This document shows positions 8,298 to 16,978 of a DNA stretch of 46,255 nucleotides, piece after piece (position 1 is the first letter of the stretch; every line of letters starts with the position of its first letter). Source of the DNA: Pseudotabrizicola sp. (GTDB taxonomy: Bacteria; Pseudomonadota; Alphaproteobacteria; Rhodobacterales; Rhodobacteraceae); the NCBI RefSeq assembly GCF_030656345.1, contig NZ_JAUSNR010000030.1, positions 1-46,255 on the forward strand. The letters are read 5' to 3'. The notes under the pieces were generated by a model, which was not told where the DNA came from, made no database searches, and saw only the letters and a program-made list of their open reading frames with translations. The translations under genes were made by a program, and so were the position numbers.

Positions 8298-9431
8298 TCA
8301 GACCAGCAGCGCCCGTGCCTCGTCGATGCCCAAAGCCTCAGGCCGGGTGCAGGTGGTGGTCAGGGTGACGAACCCGCCGGTATCCCCCGATTGCAGGCAG
8401 GCGGTCATCACCTCTACCCCGTGCAGGGTACGGTCGAGCGAGCAGCGGGGGTCGCGGCCCACAATCAGCGCCTGCACCATATCGGCCAGACCGGCGGTGC
8501 GGTAATTGGCCAGCGCGCCCTGCTTCGGGTGATCCTGATTGGCCACGCCGAACGGGTGGTCCCACGGGGTGACCTGCTCCAGCGTGCCGTCCTGGTGCCC
8601 GATCTCTATCGTGCCGCCGAAGAAATTCGGGTCGGGGATATAGAGCGTGCCCTCAGAACCATAAAGCTCGAAATGGGTGCGCTTGTGGTGCCAGACATCC
8701 CAGCTGGTCGACAGGTTGATGGTTGCCCCGTTCTGAAACTCCAGCAGGGCGTGGATGTTGGTCGGGGTCTTCACCGGCACGGTTTCCCCCAGACGCGGCC
8801 CGTTGGCGATGGTGCGCGCAGGCTGTGCCGAGCTGGTCAGGGCTGCCACCCGGTGCACCGGGCCCAGCAGGTTGATCAGGTTGGCGATGTAGTACGGCCC
8901 AAGGTCCAGCATCGGCCCGGCACCGGGCAGGAAGAAGAAGTCGGGGTTGGGGTGCCAATGCTCCATCCCGTGGTTCAACACCGCCGCGCAACCGGCTGTA
9001 ATCTCACCGACTTTGCCCTCATCCAGCAGCGCGCGCGCCTGTTGGTGCGCGCCGCCAAGGAAGGTGTCCGGGGCGCAGCCGACGGCCAGACCGGACGCCG
9101 CCGCCAGCGTGCGCAAAATCTCGCCTTCGGCCAGTGTCAGCACCAGCGGCTTTTCGGAATAGGCGTGTTTGCCCGCCTCCAGTATCCGCTTGGTGATGCT
9201 GAAATGCGCGTCGGGGACGGTCAGGTTGATGACCATATCGACAAAGGGATTGGCCAGCAGGTCATCAACCGATTGCGCCGCCACGTTGAATTCGGCCCCG
9301 CGCGCGCAGGCCACATCCATGTTCACATCAGCCACCGCCCGCACCTCCAGCCCCTTGAACAGGGGCGCAAGCCGCAGGTAGCTGGTCGAGATATTGCCGC
9401 ATCCGATGATGCCCAGACCCATCACTGTCAT
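8298..9431 (-). CDS. Gfo/Idh/MocA-family NAD(P)-dependent dehydrogenase
   Basis: A 377-residue cytoplasmic oxidoreductase for a sugar, polyol or cyclitol. The N-terminal Rossmann fold opens with GLGIIGCGNIS (dinucleotide binding, residues 5-15). The catalytic lysine is in YSEKPL, a motif diagnostic of this family. The C-terminal alpha/beta domain contains GPMLDLGPYYI, which carries the conserved substrate-site residues. It is the last gene of the ABC-transporter operon, four bases after the isomerase gene, and is followed by a terminator. A second dehydrogenase of the same superfamily (16979-18148) lies in the divergent arm. The two share little obvious identity, so they probably act on different steps or substrates. 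Confidence 0.9.
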   Translation of the reverse strand: MTVMGLGIIGCGNISTSYLRLAPLFKGLEVRAVADVNMDVACARGAEFNVAAQSVDDLLANPFVDMVINLTVPDAHFSITKRILEAGKHAYSEKPLVLTLAEGEILRTLAAASGLAVGCAPDTFLGGAHQQARALLDEGKVGEITAGCAAVLNHGMEHWHPNPDFFFLPGAGPMLDLGPYYIANLINLLGPVHRVAALTSSAQPARTIANGPRLGETVPVKTPTNIHALLEFQNGATINLSTSWDVWHHKRTHFELYGSEGTLYIPDPNFFGGTIEIGHQDGTLEQVTPWDHPFGVANQDHPKQGALANYRTAGLADMVQALIVGRDPRCSLDRTLHGVEVMTACLQSGDTGGFVTLTTTCTRPEALGIDEARALLV

Positions 9432-9434
9432 GGT

Positions 9435-10184
9435 TCAGTACCCCTTGGCAGAAGCGATGGCGCGGGTGGCAAAGCGGGTGGCATCGGACGGATTGTCATG
9501 TTCCATCACGAAATGCCGCACGCCGATGGCACGCAGCGCGGCCATGATGGCGGGCCAGTCCACGGTGCCATGGCCGACATCGGCCCAGCCATCCTCATCC
9601 GCGTTTTCGCCCTGCGGCGCGATGTCCTTGACATGGGCGGCGGTGATCCGGTCCTTGTAGCGGTCGATCCACGCCAGCGGGTCTGCCCCGCCCCGGATGA
9701 CCCATGCCACGTCGATTTCCCATTCCAGATGCGGGCCGCCGTCGAACATTTCCTCCTGTGGGATTGCGCCATCGGCGGTGGGGCGGAATTCAAAATCGTG
9801 GTTGTGCCAGCCAAAGCCATAGCCTTCGGCGCGGTAGACATGCGCCGCTTTTTCCAGCCGGGTGCCGAAATCATGCCAGCCCTTGCCGGTGGCTGGGCGG
9901 TCATCGGGGCCGATGTGCGGGCAATAGAGTTTCTGCATTTTCAGGGATTTGGCGATGGACAGCACCTTTGGCGCCTCATTCTCCAACATCGACAGGCTGA
10001 AATGCCCGGTCGGCATGGTCAGGCCAGTGGCGGCGAGACCGGCCTTTGTCGCCTCGACCGCCGCGTCATCGGCGTAAAGCGCGCCGTAGCCCTCAACAGC
10101 GGTGTAACCGGCCTTGGCCAGCATTTCAAACGTGGCCGACATCGGCGGGAAGTTGCGGGAGGAGTAGAGCTGGTAGGAGAACAT
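9435..10184 (-). CDS. Sugar phosphate isomerase/epimerase-type TIM barrel
   Basis: A 249-residue member of the AP-endonuclease-2/xylose-isomerase-like superfamily. Probable metal and catalytic residues are visible: GHFS, WHNHDFEF, EIDVAW (Glu and Asp), HVKDI and MEHDNP. This spacing is usual for isomerases or epimerases acting on keto-sugars or inositol derivatives. It sits between the transporter ATPase (87-base gap) and the dehydrogenase (three-base gap), so its substrate is probably the oxidised product of the imported sugar. It is shorter than, and not closely similar to, the second isomerase at 15845-16900. Confidence 0.87.
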   Translation of the reverse strand: MFSYQLYSSRNFPPMSATFEMLAKAGYTAVEGYGALYADDAAVEATKAGLAATGLTMPTGHFSLSMLENEAPKVLSIAKSLKMQKLYCPHIGPDDRPATGKGWHDFGTRLEKAAHVYRAEGYGFGWHNHDFEFRPTADGAIPQEEMFDGGPHLEWEIDVAWVIRGGADPLAWIDRYKDRITAAHVKDIAPQGENADEDGWADVGHGTVDWPAIMAALRAIGVRHFVMEHDNPSDATRFATRAIASAKGY

Positions 10185-10271
10185 GCAGTGTCCTTTCGGG
10201 GGGTATTCCGGGTGTGCGTGCGGGGGCTGGCAAAGCCTGCGGTCACGGGGGGCGTGGCGGGATCATGATGG

Positions 10272-11351
10272 TCAGACCCGGGATTCCGTGGCCGCGTCAA
10301 ACAGGCCGGCCTTGGCCATATCGACCCGCAGATGCACCTGAGTGCCGGGCGCCATGCGCCGCTCGACGGGCACCCGGACCGACATCTGGGTGCCTGCGGC
10401 CTGCAGCCAGACGAGCGAATCCGCTCCCATCGGCTCATCGAGTTCAACCGTGGCGGGGATCGTCATGCCCGGTTCGTCCTGATCCTGCAGCACCAGATGT
10501 TCGGGGCGCAGGCCAAGGATGACCTTGTCGCGCGTGCCGATCAGCCCGCCTTCATACCCTGCCAGCGACAGGGTCAGATCGCCCAGCCGGAACACCTGTC
10601 CGCCATCAACCGTGGCCCCGTGCAGGAAATTCATCGACGGGCTGCCGATGAAACCAGCCACGAACAGATTGGCTGGCCGGTTGTAGATTTCCTGCGGCGC
10701 GGCAAGCTGCTGGATGATGCCGCCGCGCATCACCGCGATGCGGTCGGCCAGCGTCAGCGCCTCTATCTGATCATGGGTGACATAGACCATGGTGTTCTTA
10801 AGTTGTGCGTGCAACCGCTTGATTTCCACCCGCAATTCGCTGCGCAGCTTGGCGTCGAGGTTCGACAGCGGCTCATCAAACAGGAACACATCAACATCGC
10901 GCACCAGCGCGCGGCCGATGGCAACCCGCTGGCGCTGCCCACCCGACAGGGCCGCCGGTTTGCGGTCCAACAGCGGGCCGATCTGCAGAATTTCGGCGGC
11001 GCGGGCGACCTTTTTCTCAATCTCGGCGCGGGGGACTCTGGCATTCTTTAACCCAAAGGTCAGGTTGCCGCGCACCGTCATCTGCGGATACAGCGCATAA
11101 GACTGGAACACCATGCCGATGCCGCGCGCCGAAGGTTCGGCCCATGTCACGTTCTGGCCCTTGATGAAGATCTGGCCGTCGGTAATCTCCAACAGCCCCG
11201 CAAGGCAATTGAGCAGCGTGGATTTGCCACAGCCCGAAGGCCCCAGCAGCACCACGAATTCACCCTCCGCCACGTTCAGGTTCATGTTTTTCAAGACCGA
11301 CACCGCGCCGAAATTCAGCGTCAGGTCTTTGACTTCGATAGAGTTGGTCAT
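10272..11351 (-). CDS. CUT1 sugar ABC transporter ATPase (UgpC/MalK type)
   Basis: The 359-residue energising subunit of the sugar importer. I see Walker A GPSGCGKST (37-45), Q-loop Gln83, signature LSGGQ (135-139), Walker B VFLFDE (155-160) and the switch histidine in YVTHDQIEA. A C-terminal TOBE/OB region follows (from about residue 235, with LGLRPEHL). That extension is typical of MalK/UgpC proteins, which serve CUT1 transporters. It starts six bases after the permease stop and works with the two permeases and the binding protein encoded just upstream. Confidence 0.94.
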   Translation of the reverse strand: MTNSIEVKDLTLNFGAVSVLKNMNLNVAEGEFVVLLGPSGCGKSTLLNCLAGLLEITDGQIFIKGQNVTWAEPSARGIGMVFQSYALYPQMTVRGNLTFGLKNARVPRAEIEKKVARAAEILQIGPLLDRKPAALSGGQRQRVAIGRALVRDVDVFLFDEPLSNLDAKLRSELRVEIKRLHAQLKNTMVYVTHDQIEALTLADRIAVMRGGIIQQLAAPQEIYNRPANLFVAGFIGSPSMNFLHGATVDGGQVFRLGDLTLSLAGYEGGLIGTRDKVILGLRPEHLVLQDQDEPGMTIPATVELDEPMGADSLVWLQAAGTQMSVRVPVERRMAPGTQVHLRVDMAKAGLFDAATESRV

Positions 11352-11357
11352 GTGGGA

Positions 11358-12272
11358 TCAGCCTTTCACAGCACCGGCGGCGATGCCGCGAACAAAAAGT
11401 TTGCCGGAGACAAAGTAGATGAACAGCGGCACCAACCCGGTCAGCAGGGTGGCGGCCATGTTGACGTTGTATTCCTTGACCCCCTGCACCGAGTTGACGA
11501 TGTTGTTCAGCTGCACCGTCATCGGGTAATGCTCGGGGCGGGTGTAGACGACGCCGAACAGGAAATCGTTCCAGATGCCGGTGACTTGCAGGATGATCGC
11601 CACGACAAAGATCGGCAGGCTCATCGGCATCAGGATTTTCGCATAGATCGCCCAGAACCCGGCCCCGTCGACGCGGGCGGCCTTGAACAATTCCTCGGGG
11701 ATGGTCGAGAAGTAGTTGCGGAACAGCAGGGTCAGGATCGGCATACCGAAGACGGTGTGTACCAGAACCAGCCCCCAGAGCGAGCCATACAGCCCCATTT
11801 CGCGCAGCAGGATCACGATGGGGTACAGCATGACCTGATAGGGGATGAAGGCACCGAAGATCAGGATGGTGAAGAAGATGTCCGAGCCCTTGAACTTCCA
11901 GAAGGTCAGCGCGTAGCCGTTGACGCTCGCCACCACGATGGACAGGATCACCGACGGGATCAGGATGCGGACCGAATTCCAGAACCCGCGGCTCAGCCCG
12001 TCGCAGTTGAGCCCGGTGCAGGCCTGTGACCATGCCTTGACCCAAGGCTCAAAGGTGATCTCGACCGGCGGGGCAAAGATGTTGCCCATGCGGATTTCGG
12101 GCATGCCCTTCAGGCTGGTCATCACCATCACCCACAGGGGCAGCAGGTAATACAGGCTGAACACAATCAACGTGCCATAGATCATGATGTTGCGGCCCGA
12201 CAGCGCGCGCTTCGGCTTTGCCCCGCGCGGTTCCGCGCGGGTGGCAGGGGCGGTGAGGGTTGCATCAACCAT
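11358..12272 (-). CDS. CUT1 sugar ABC transporter permease (MalG type)
   Basis: A 304-residue inner-membrane subunit with about six hydrophobic segments. The cytoplasmic EAA loop reads EELFKAARVDGAGFWAIYAK followed by ILMP, which docks on the ATPase. An N-terminal tail of some 25 residues precedes the first membrane helix. Its start overlaps the end of the other permease gene by eight bases, so the two are translated together. It forms the translocation pore with the MalF-type partner. Confidence 0.92.
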   Translation of the reverse strand: MVDATLTAPATRAEPRGAKPKRALSGRNIMIYGTLIVFSLYYLLPLWVMVMTSLKGMPEIRMGNIFAPPVEITFEPWVKAWSQACTGLNCDGLSRGFWNSVRILIPSVILSIVVASVNGYALTFWKFKGSDIFFTILIFGAFIPYQVMLYPIVILLREMGLYGSLWGLVLVHTVFGMPILTLLFRNYFSTIPEELFKAARVDGAGFWAIYAKILMPMSLPIFVVAIILQVTGIWNDFLFGVVYTRPEHYPMTVQLNNIVNSVQGVKEYNVNMAATLLTGLVPLFIYFVSGKLFVRGIAAGAVKG

Positions 12273-13158
12273 GTTTCTTGCCTCCGAATTCCAGATAGGC
12301 CCATGGGATCAGCACGATCAGCACAGTCAGCAGCATCATGGTCGAGGCGGCGAAGCCCTGCGCAAGGTTCTGCGCCTGAAACATGTAGTCATAGACATAC
12401 ATGGCGGGCACCTGTGACGCGGTTCCCGGCCCGCCCGAGGTCTGGGCCACCACAAGGTCGTAAAGCTTGATGATCCCGGCAGCGACGATGACCAGCGTGG
12501 TGATGAACACCGGGCGCATCATCGGCAGGATGATCTGGATATAGGTTTTCCATGTCGGAATCCCGTCCACGCGGGCGGCTTTCCAGATGTCTTCGTCAAT
12601 GCCGCGCAAACCCGCCAGCATCAGGCACATCACAAACCCGGTGCCCTGCCACAGCCCGGCGATCAGCAGACCATACAGCACCAGATCGGGGTTGTTCAGC
12701 GGGTTAAATGTAAAGCTTTCCCAGCCAAGCGAGCGCACAATGTGCTGGATGCCGAATTCCGGGTTCAGAATCCACTGCCAGACCAGACCTGTCACGATGA
12801 AGGACAGCGCGAACGGGTACAGCATGATGGTGCGGAAGGTATCCTCAAACCGGATCTTCTGATCCATCGCCACCGCCAGCAGAAAGCCGATGCAGATGGT
12901 GAACACCAGCGACAACACCCCGTAAATCATCAGGTTTTCGATCGAGGTCAGCCAGCGCGAGTTCGACCACAGCCGTTCGTACTGGTCAAAACCCACCCAG
13001 CGTTCGCGCGGCAGCAGTTTGGAATCGGTGAAGGAATAGACAACGGTCCACAGGGTACCCCCCACGAAAACCACCAATGTTGTCAGTATCATCGGAATTG
13101 CCGCGACTTTCGCGTTCAAGTTCCGCCACATGCGGTTTACCCGCCGTGCTTCGGCCAT
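12265..13158 (-). CDS. CUT1 sugar ABC transporter permease (MalF type)
   Basis: A 297-residue membrane subunit with about six transmembrane segments and the EAA motif DEDIWKAARVDGIPTWKTYI. I chose ATG 13158 (MAEARRVNRMW) because GGAGG lies about eight bases upstream. An in-frame start 12 codons earlier lacks such a site. It lacks the large periplasmic insert of enterobacterial MalF, as is usual for glucose/mannose-type CUT1 systems. It is the second gene of the operon, after the binding protein. Confidence 0.92.
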   Translation of the reverse strand: MAEARRVNRMWRNLNAKVAAIPMILTTLVVFVGGTLWTVVYSFTDSKLLPRERWVGFDQYERLWSNSRWLTSIENLMIYGVLSLVFTICIGFLLAVAMDQKIRFEDTFRTIMLYPFALSFIVTGLVWQWILNPEFGIQHIVRSLGWESFTFNPLNNPDLVLYGLLIAGLWQGTGFVMCLMLAGLRGIDEDIWKAARVDGIPTWKTYIQIILPMMRPVFITTLVIVAAGIIKLYDLVVAQTSGGPGTASQVPAMYVYDYMFQAQNLAQGFAASTMMLLTVLIVLIPWAYLEFGGKKHG

Positions 13159-13234
13159 TGGCCTGCCCTCCCCCTTGTCGGTATCAGTTGGCAAGGGCCG
13201 CCATTCCGGGCGGCCCCGCAGTCAGCCTGCCGGA

Positions 13235-14464
13235 TCAGAGACCCGATTTCAGATTTGACACCCACTGCGTGTGGGCCGCATCAGGGGTCATGCCGGACTT
13301 GAAGAACTCGACCATCAGGTCTTCGTTCTGCTTCACCACATCGGGGGACCATGCCATATCGCCCGATGGCACCAGATTGCCGCTGGCCAACACTTCGAGG
13401 CCCTTTTTCATGCAGTCATTGGCAGCCTCAAGGTCGATATCGCCCCGGATCGGCAGCGAGCCTTTCTTGAGGTTGAAGGCGACCTGCACTTCGGGGCTGA
13501 CCAGCAGAGCGGCCAGACGTTTCTGCGCGGCCTCCACATCGGCGCTGCGGTTTTTCGGGAAGTAAAAGGCATCCCCCCCGGTGGACAGATAGGCGTTCAG
13601 CCCCAGCCCCGGCAGACAGGTGTAATCGGTGCCTGCCACCTTGCCCGCGACCTGAAATTCACCCTGTGCCCAGTCCCCCATGATCTGACCGCCGGCCTGA
13701 CCGCTGAGCACCAGATTGGTGGCCTGATTCCAGTCCTGCACCGTGGAATTGGCGGCCAGTTTGCGGGCGTCACCCACGGCGGTAAAAACGGCTGCCATTT
13801 CCGGACCGGCGGCCACGTCCATGTTTTTCTCGACGTTCACCTGTTTCCAGACATCCAGCCCGGCCACCGCAACGGTGATCGCGTTGAAGGCAAGGTTGGA
13901 CTGCCAGGCCTGATTGCCCAGCGCCAGTGGGATCTTGCCGGCCGCTTCCAGTTCGGGGCCGCTGGCCACGAATTCCGTCCAGTTGGTCGGCACGGGCAGG
14001 CCCGCATCCTCATATGCCTGGTTCGACAGCCACAGCCATTCGGGCGAGTGAATGTTCACTGGCGCACAATAGATCCGGCCATCAACCGTGCAGGCTTCCA
14101 GCAGCGATGGCGGGAAAACCTTGTCGGCCCAGCCTTCGGCTTCGGCCACATCGGTCAGGTCCAGCATCAGCCCGGCCTCGACCAGTTCCAGCGCCTGCTG
14201 GCCGTGGTTGAACTGGGTGGCCCCCATCGGGTCGCCGCCGGTGATCCGGCTGATCATGATCGGGCGCGCGGTGCTGCCGCCACCGGCGATGGCGCCATCG
14301 ACCCAGTTGTCGCCCGCCGCGTTGAACGCGTTGGCAAGCTCGGCCACGGCAGCGGCCTCCCCGCCGCTGGTCCACCAGTGGGTGACCTCCAGATCGGTGG
14401 CATAAACAGCCGATGGCAATGCGACCGACGCCACAAGCGCGGTAGCCAGTTTAAAGGTTTTCAT
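13235..14464 (-). CDS. CUT1 sugar-binding periplasmic protein
   Basis: A 409-residue extracellular solute-binding protein (family 1) that would deliver the sugar to the permeases. A signal peptide of about 22 residues (MKTFKLATALVASVALPSAV, then YA) is followed by LEVTHWWTSGGEAAAV. The GDWAQGEF region late in the protein and two cysteine pairs (EACTVDGRIYC; others at TCLPG and NDCMK) fit the glucose/mannose-binding branch. GGGAGGA stands four bases before ATG 14464. A palindromic LacI-type operator lies 37-50 bases upstream. The ligand is not fixed by sequence; glucose-like hexoses or their oxidisable derivatives are plausible. Confidence 0.92.
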   Translation of the reverse strand: MKTFKLATALVASVALPSAVYATDLEVTHWWTSGGEAAAVAELANAFNAAGDNWVDGAIAGGGSTARPIMISRITGGDPMGATQFNHGQQALELVEAGLMLDLTDVAEAEGWADKVFPPSLLEACTVDGRIYCAPVNIHSPEWLWLSNQAYEDAGLPVPTNWTEFVASGPELEAAGKIPLALGNQAWQSNLAFNAITVAVAGLDVWKQVNVEKNMDVAAGPEMAAVFTAVGDARKLAANSTVQDWNQATNLVLSGQAGGQIMGDWAQGEFQVAGKVAGTDYTCLPGLGLNAYLSTGGDAFYFPKNRSADVEAAQKRLAALLVSPEVQVAFNLKKGSLPIRGDIDLEAANDCMKKGLEVLASGNLVPSGDMAWSPDVVKQNEDLMVEFFKSGMTPDAAHTQWVSNLKSGL

Positions 14465-14486
14465 GCAGTCCTCCCGGTTTCTAAAT

Positions 14487-14514
14487 CGTTATAGTAATTT
14501 CTATAACGTTATAG
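14487..14514. promoter_or_regulatory. LacI-type operator (palindrome plus half site)
   Basis: CTATAACGTTATAG (14501-14514) is a perfect 14-base palindrome with the central CG typical of LacI-family operators. The arm CGTTATAG recurs at 14487-14494, giving a second inverted pair with 14501-14508. The site lies between the binding-protein gene and the divergent lacI gene, so the regulator could control both arms. Confidence 0.72.
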
Positions 14515-14581
14515 TTTTCCCGATCAAGCATTCTTTTCGCTTGTGCCGCGCGGCAGGCATGGCATTGAATGGGCGATGGTT

Positions 14582-14606
14582 CCGGGCCTGACGCCCGGGT
14601 TTTTTC
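14582..14606 (+). terminator. Intrinsic terminator with no gene upstream
   Basis: CCGGGC (14582-14587) pairs with GCCCGG (14593-14598) and is followed by GTTTTTT on the plus strand. It stands 68 bases after the operator and about 170 bases before lacI. The gene on its other side is transcribed away from it. It therefore either ends a short RNA starting near the operator or attenuates lacI. The palindrome TGCCGCGCGGCA (about 14544-14555) lies in the same interval. Confidence 0.6.
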
Positions 14607-14774
14607 CGGATTTGAGAGCTGAATGCCGCAGTGCCGCACCCCACGTTTTTCCCCGCTCATCAAGGCGCTTAGGCCCTGCGGGGGTGCGGGCGGTTTTGCG
14701 GGTGCAGCATGGGCCGGTGCCGCCGATCCGCGGCCGGTTTTGCGCAAAGCGATTCGCAATGACGGGTGTGCACA

Positions 14775-15848
14775 ATGACGTCAGGCATCGAATTCCCCAC
14801 CCCGCCTGCCCCGCCTGATTCGGAGCATGAGCGCCCGACACTGAAAACCATCGCCGCCGAAACCGGGCTGGCGGTGGCGACAGTCAGCCGCGCGCTGAAG
14901 GATGCGCCTGATATCGGCGAGGCGACAAAGCGCCGCGTGCGCGAGGCGGCGGCGCGCTTAGGCTACCGCCCGAACCGCGCCGGTGTGCGCCTGCGCACCG
15001 GAAAGACCAATGTGATAGCACTCGTGCTGTCCACCGAATCCGATGGGATGACCCACACATCGCAGCTGATCTACTCCATCGCCAATGCTCTGCGCGGCAC
15101 CGCCTATCACCTGATCGTCACGCCCTATTTCGCCGATCAGGACCCGATGGACCCGGTCCGCTATCTGGTAGAAACCGAAAGCGCCGATGCCATCATCCTG
15201 AACCAGACCAAACCCGACGATCCGCGCGTGCGCTATATGGCCGAACGTCATTTCCCCTTTGCCACCCATGGCCGCACCACCATGGAGATCGAGCACAGCT
15301 ATTACGATTTCGACAATGAGACCTTTGCCGCCATCGCGGTTCAGGCGCTGGCGGATGCCGGGCGCAAACACCTGCTGCTGGTGCCCCCCCCGCGCACCCA
15401 GAACTATGCCCGCCACATGACCACCGGCTTTGTGCAGGCGGCGGGCCAGCACGGCCTGTCGTTCGAGGTGCTGACCACCGCCAATTCCGATTCCGGCAGT
15501 GCGGTGATCGAAGACGCGGTGCGCGCGCATCTGACGCAGGCCAATCCGCGCCCCGACGGGCTCCTGTGCGGCTCGACCACCGCCGCGATGTCGGCGGTGA
15601 ACGCAGCCGAAGCGCTGGGGCTGGTGCTGGGGCGCGACTTCGATCTGGTGGCGAAAGAGGCGCTGCGGTTCCTGCACCGTTTCCGCCGCGAGATCATGGT
15701 CGTGCATGAAGATGTGCGCGAAGCCGGCGATTTTCTGGCGCGCGCCGTGGTCGCCGCCGTCGAACGCCGGGACACCCCGGCCAAACAAGGGTTGGAGCGG
15801 CCCGGCAAGGTCGAGCGCTGCAACAATGACAAGGGAGGACGACAATGA
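14775..15848 (+). CDS. LacI-family transcriptional regulator
   Basis: A 357-residue repressor or activator of the sugar locus. The N-terminal HTH and hinge (about residues 20-72) read PTLKTIAAETGLAVATVSRA, then ATKRRVREAAARLGYRPN, a textbook LacI pattern. The effector domain resembles periplasmic sugar-binding proteins. I prefer ATG 14775 to an in-frame GTG nine bases earlier; neither has a strong ribosome site. A proline-rich extension of about 20 residues precedes the HTH. Its stop overlaps the next start (ATGA), so it is co-translated with the second isomerase. The palindrome at 14501-14514 is its likely operator. Confidence 0.93.
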   Translation: MTSGIEFPTPPAPPDSEHERPTLKTIAAETGLAVATVSRALKDAPDIGEATKRRVREAAARLGYRPNRAGVRLRTGKTNVIALVLSTESDGMTHTSQLIYSIANALRGTAYHLIVTPYFADQDPMDPVRYLVETESADAIILNQTKPDDPRVRYMAERHFPFATHGRTTMEIEHSYYDFDNETFAAIAVQALADAGRKHLLLVPPPRTQNYARHMTTGFVQAAGQHGLSFEVLTTANSDSGSAVIEDAVRAHLTQANPRPDGLLCGSTTAAMSAVNAAEALGLVLGRDFDLVAKEALRFLHRFRREIMVVHEDVREAGDFLARAVVAAVERRDTPAKQGLERPGKVERCNNDKGGRQ

Positions 15849-16900
15849 AGGCGATCAAGGGACCAGCGCTGTTTCTGGCGCAATTCGCGGGCGATGCCGC
15901 GCCGTTCAACTCATGGGACAGCATCACGCAATGGGCAGCGGATTGCGGCTATACCGGCGTGCAGATCCCCAGCTGGGACGCGCGGCTGTTCGATCTGGAC
16001 AAGGCCGCGTCGTCACAGACCTATTGCGACGAGATCACGGGCGTGGCGCAGGCCAATGGCATCCAGATCACCGAACTGTCCACCCACCTTCAGGGCCAGC
16101 TGGTCGCGGTGCATCCGGCCTATGACACCGCCTTTGACGGATTCGCGGTGGAATCCGTGCGCGGCAACCCAAAGGCGCGGCAGGAATGGGCGGTGGATCA
16201 GGTGAAAAAGGCGCTGACCGCGTCGAAAAACCTGGGCCTGACCGCCCATGCCAGCTTTTCGGGGGCCCTCGCCTGGCCCTATATCTACCCCTGGCCCCAG
16301 CGCCCGGCAGGGCTGGTCGAGGAAGCCTTTGACGAGCTGGCCCGCCGCTGGCACCCCATTCTGGACCATGCCGAAGACTGTGGCGTCGACATTTGCTATG
16401 AAATCCACCCCGGCGAAGACCTGCATGACGGCATCAGCTTCGAGATGTTTCTCGAACGCGTGAACAACCACCCCCGCGCCAACATGCTGTATGACCCCAG
16501 CCACTACGTGCTGCAACACCTTGATTATCTGGACCATATCGACATCTACCACGACCGCATCCGCATGTTCCACGTCAAGGACGCCGAGCTGAACCCCACG
16601 GGGCGGCAGGGCGTCTATGGCGGGTTCCAGTCATGGGTGAACCGCGCCGGACGGTTCCGCAGCTTGGGCGACGGGCAGGTGGATTTCGGCGGCATCTTCT
16701 CGAAACTCACGCAATACGGCTTTGACGGCTGGGCGGTGGTCGAATGGGAATGCTGCCTGAAACACCCCGAAGACGGCGCGCGCGAAGGGGCCGGTTTCGT
16801 GAAGGCGCATATGATCCGGGTGACCGAAAAAGCATTCGACGATTTCGCAGGGGCCGGGACCGACCGGGCCGCGAACCGGCGGATGCTGGGTCTGGACTGA
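15845..16900 (+). CDS. Sugar phosphate isomerase/epimerase-type TIM barrel, long form
   Basis: A 351-residue AP-endonuclease-2/xylose-isomerase-like barrel enzyme. Likely metal ligands and catalytic residues occur in CYEIHPGEDLHDG, YDPSHYV, RMFHVKDAE and VEWECCLKHPEDGA, in the usual order. Members of this length are common beside Gfo/Idh/MocA dehydrogenases and act on keto-sugars or inosose-like compounds. A strong GGGAGG site lies just before ATG 15845, inside the end of lacI. It is followed 78 bases later by the second dehydrogenase, with a hairpin and a dispersed element between them. The exact reaction is not predictable. Confidence 0.88.
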   Translation: MKAIKGPALFLAQFAGDAAPFNSWDSITQWAADCGYTGVQIPSWDARLFDLDKAASSQTYCDEITGVAQANGIQITELSTHLQGQLVAVHPAYDTAFDGFAVESVRGNPKARQEWAVDQVKKALTASKNLGLTAHASFSGALAWPYIYPWPQRPAGLVEEAFDELARRWHPILDHAEDCGVDICYEIHPGEDLHDGISFEMFLERVNNHPRANMLYDPSHYVLQHLDYLDHIDIYHDRIRMFHVKDAELNPTGRQGVYGGFQSWVNRAGRFRSLGDGQVDFGGIFSKLTQYGFDGWAVVEWECCLKHPEDGAREGAGFVKAHMIRVTEKAFDDFAGAGTDRAANRRMLGLD

Positions 16901-16910
16901 CCGTTGCACA

Positions 16911-16931
16911 GCGGGGGTTTCACACCCCCGC
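16911..16931 (+). terminator. GC-rich hairpin after the isomerase gene
   Basis: GCGGGGGT (16911-16918) pairs with ACCCCCGC (16924-16931), loop TTCAC. The hairpin is followed nine bases later by the dispersed element's TATTTTT. It could be a partial terminator inside the operon or an mRNA 3'-end stabiliser. Confidence 0.5.
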
Positions 16932-16939
16932 ACCCCCGT

Positions 16940-16962
16940 GGAGTATTTTTGCCAAGATGAAA
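16940..16962 (+). repeat. Dispersed 9-5-8 intergenic element, GATGAA type
   Basis: GGAGTATTT, TTGCC, AAGATGAA, identical over this length to 34395-34417. It lies within an apparent operon, directly before the GGAGGG ribosome site of the second dehydrogenase. Confidence 0.65.
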
Positions 16963-16978
16963 ACAGGAGGGCTTTGAC

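Noticed and set aside
8124..10268. A 714-codon open frame on the plus strand
   Set aside because: It lies antisense over the dehydrogenase and isomerase genes, has no recognisable domain, and is the usual shadow frame of GC-rich codon bias.
14739..14748. TTTGCGCAAA as a second LacI operator before lacI
   Set aside because: It is a palindrome, but it does not resemble the CTATAACGTTATAG site and is short enough to be chance.
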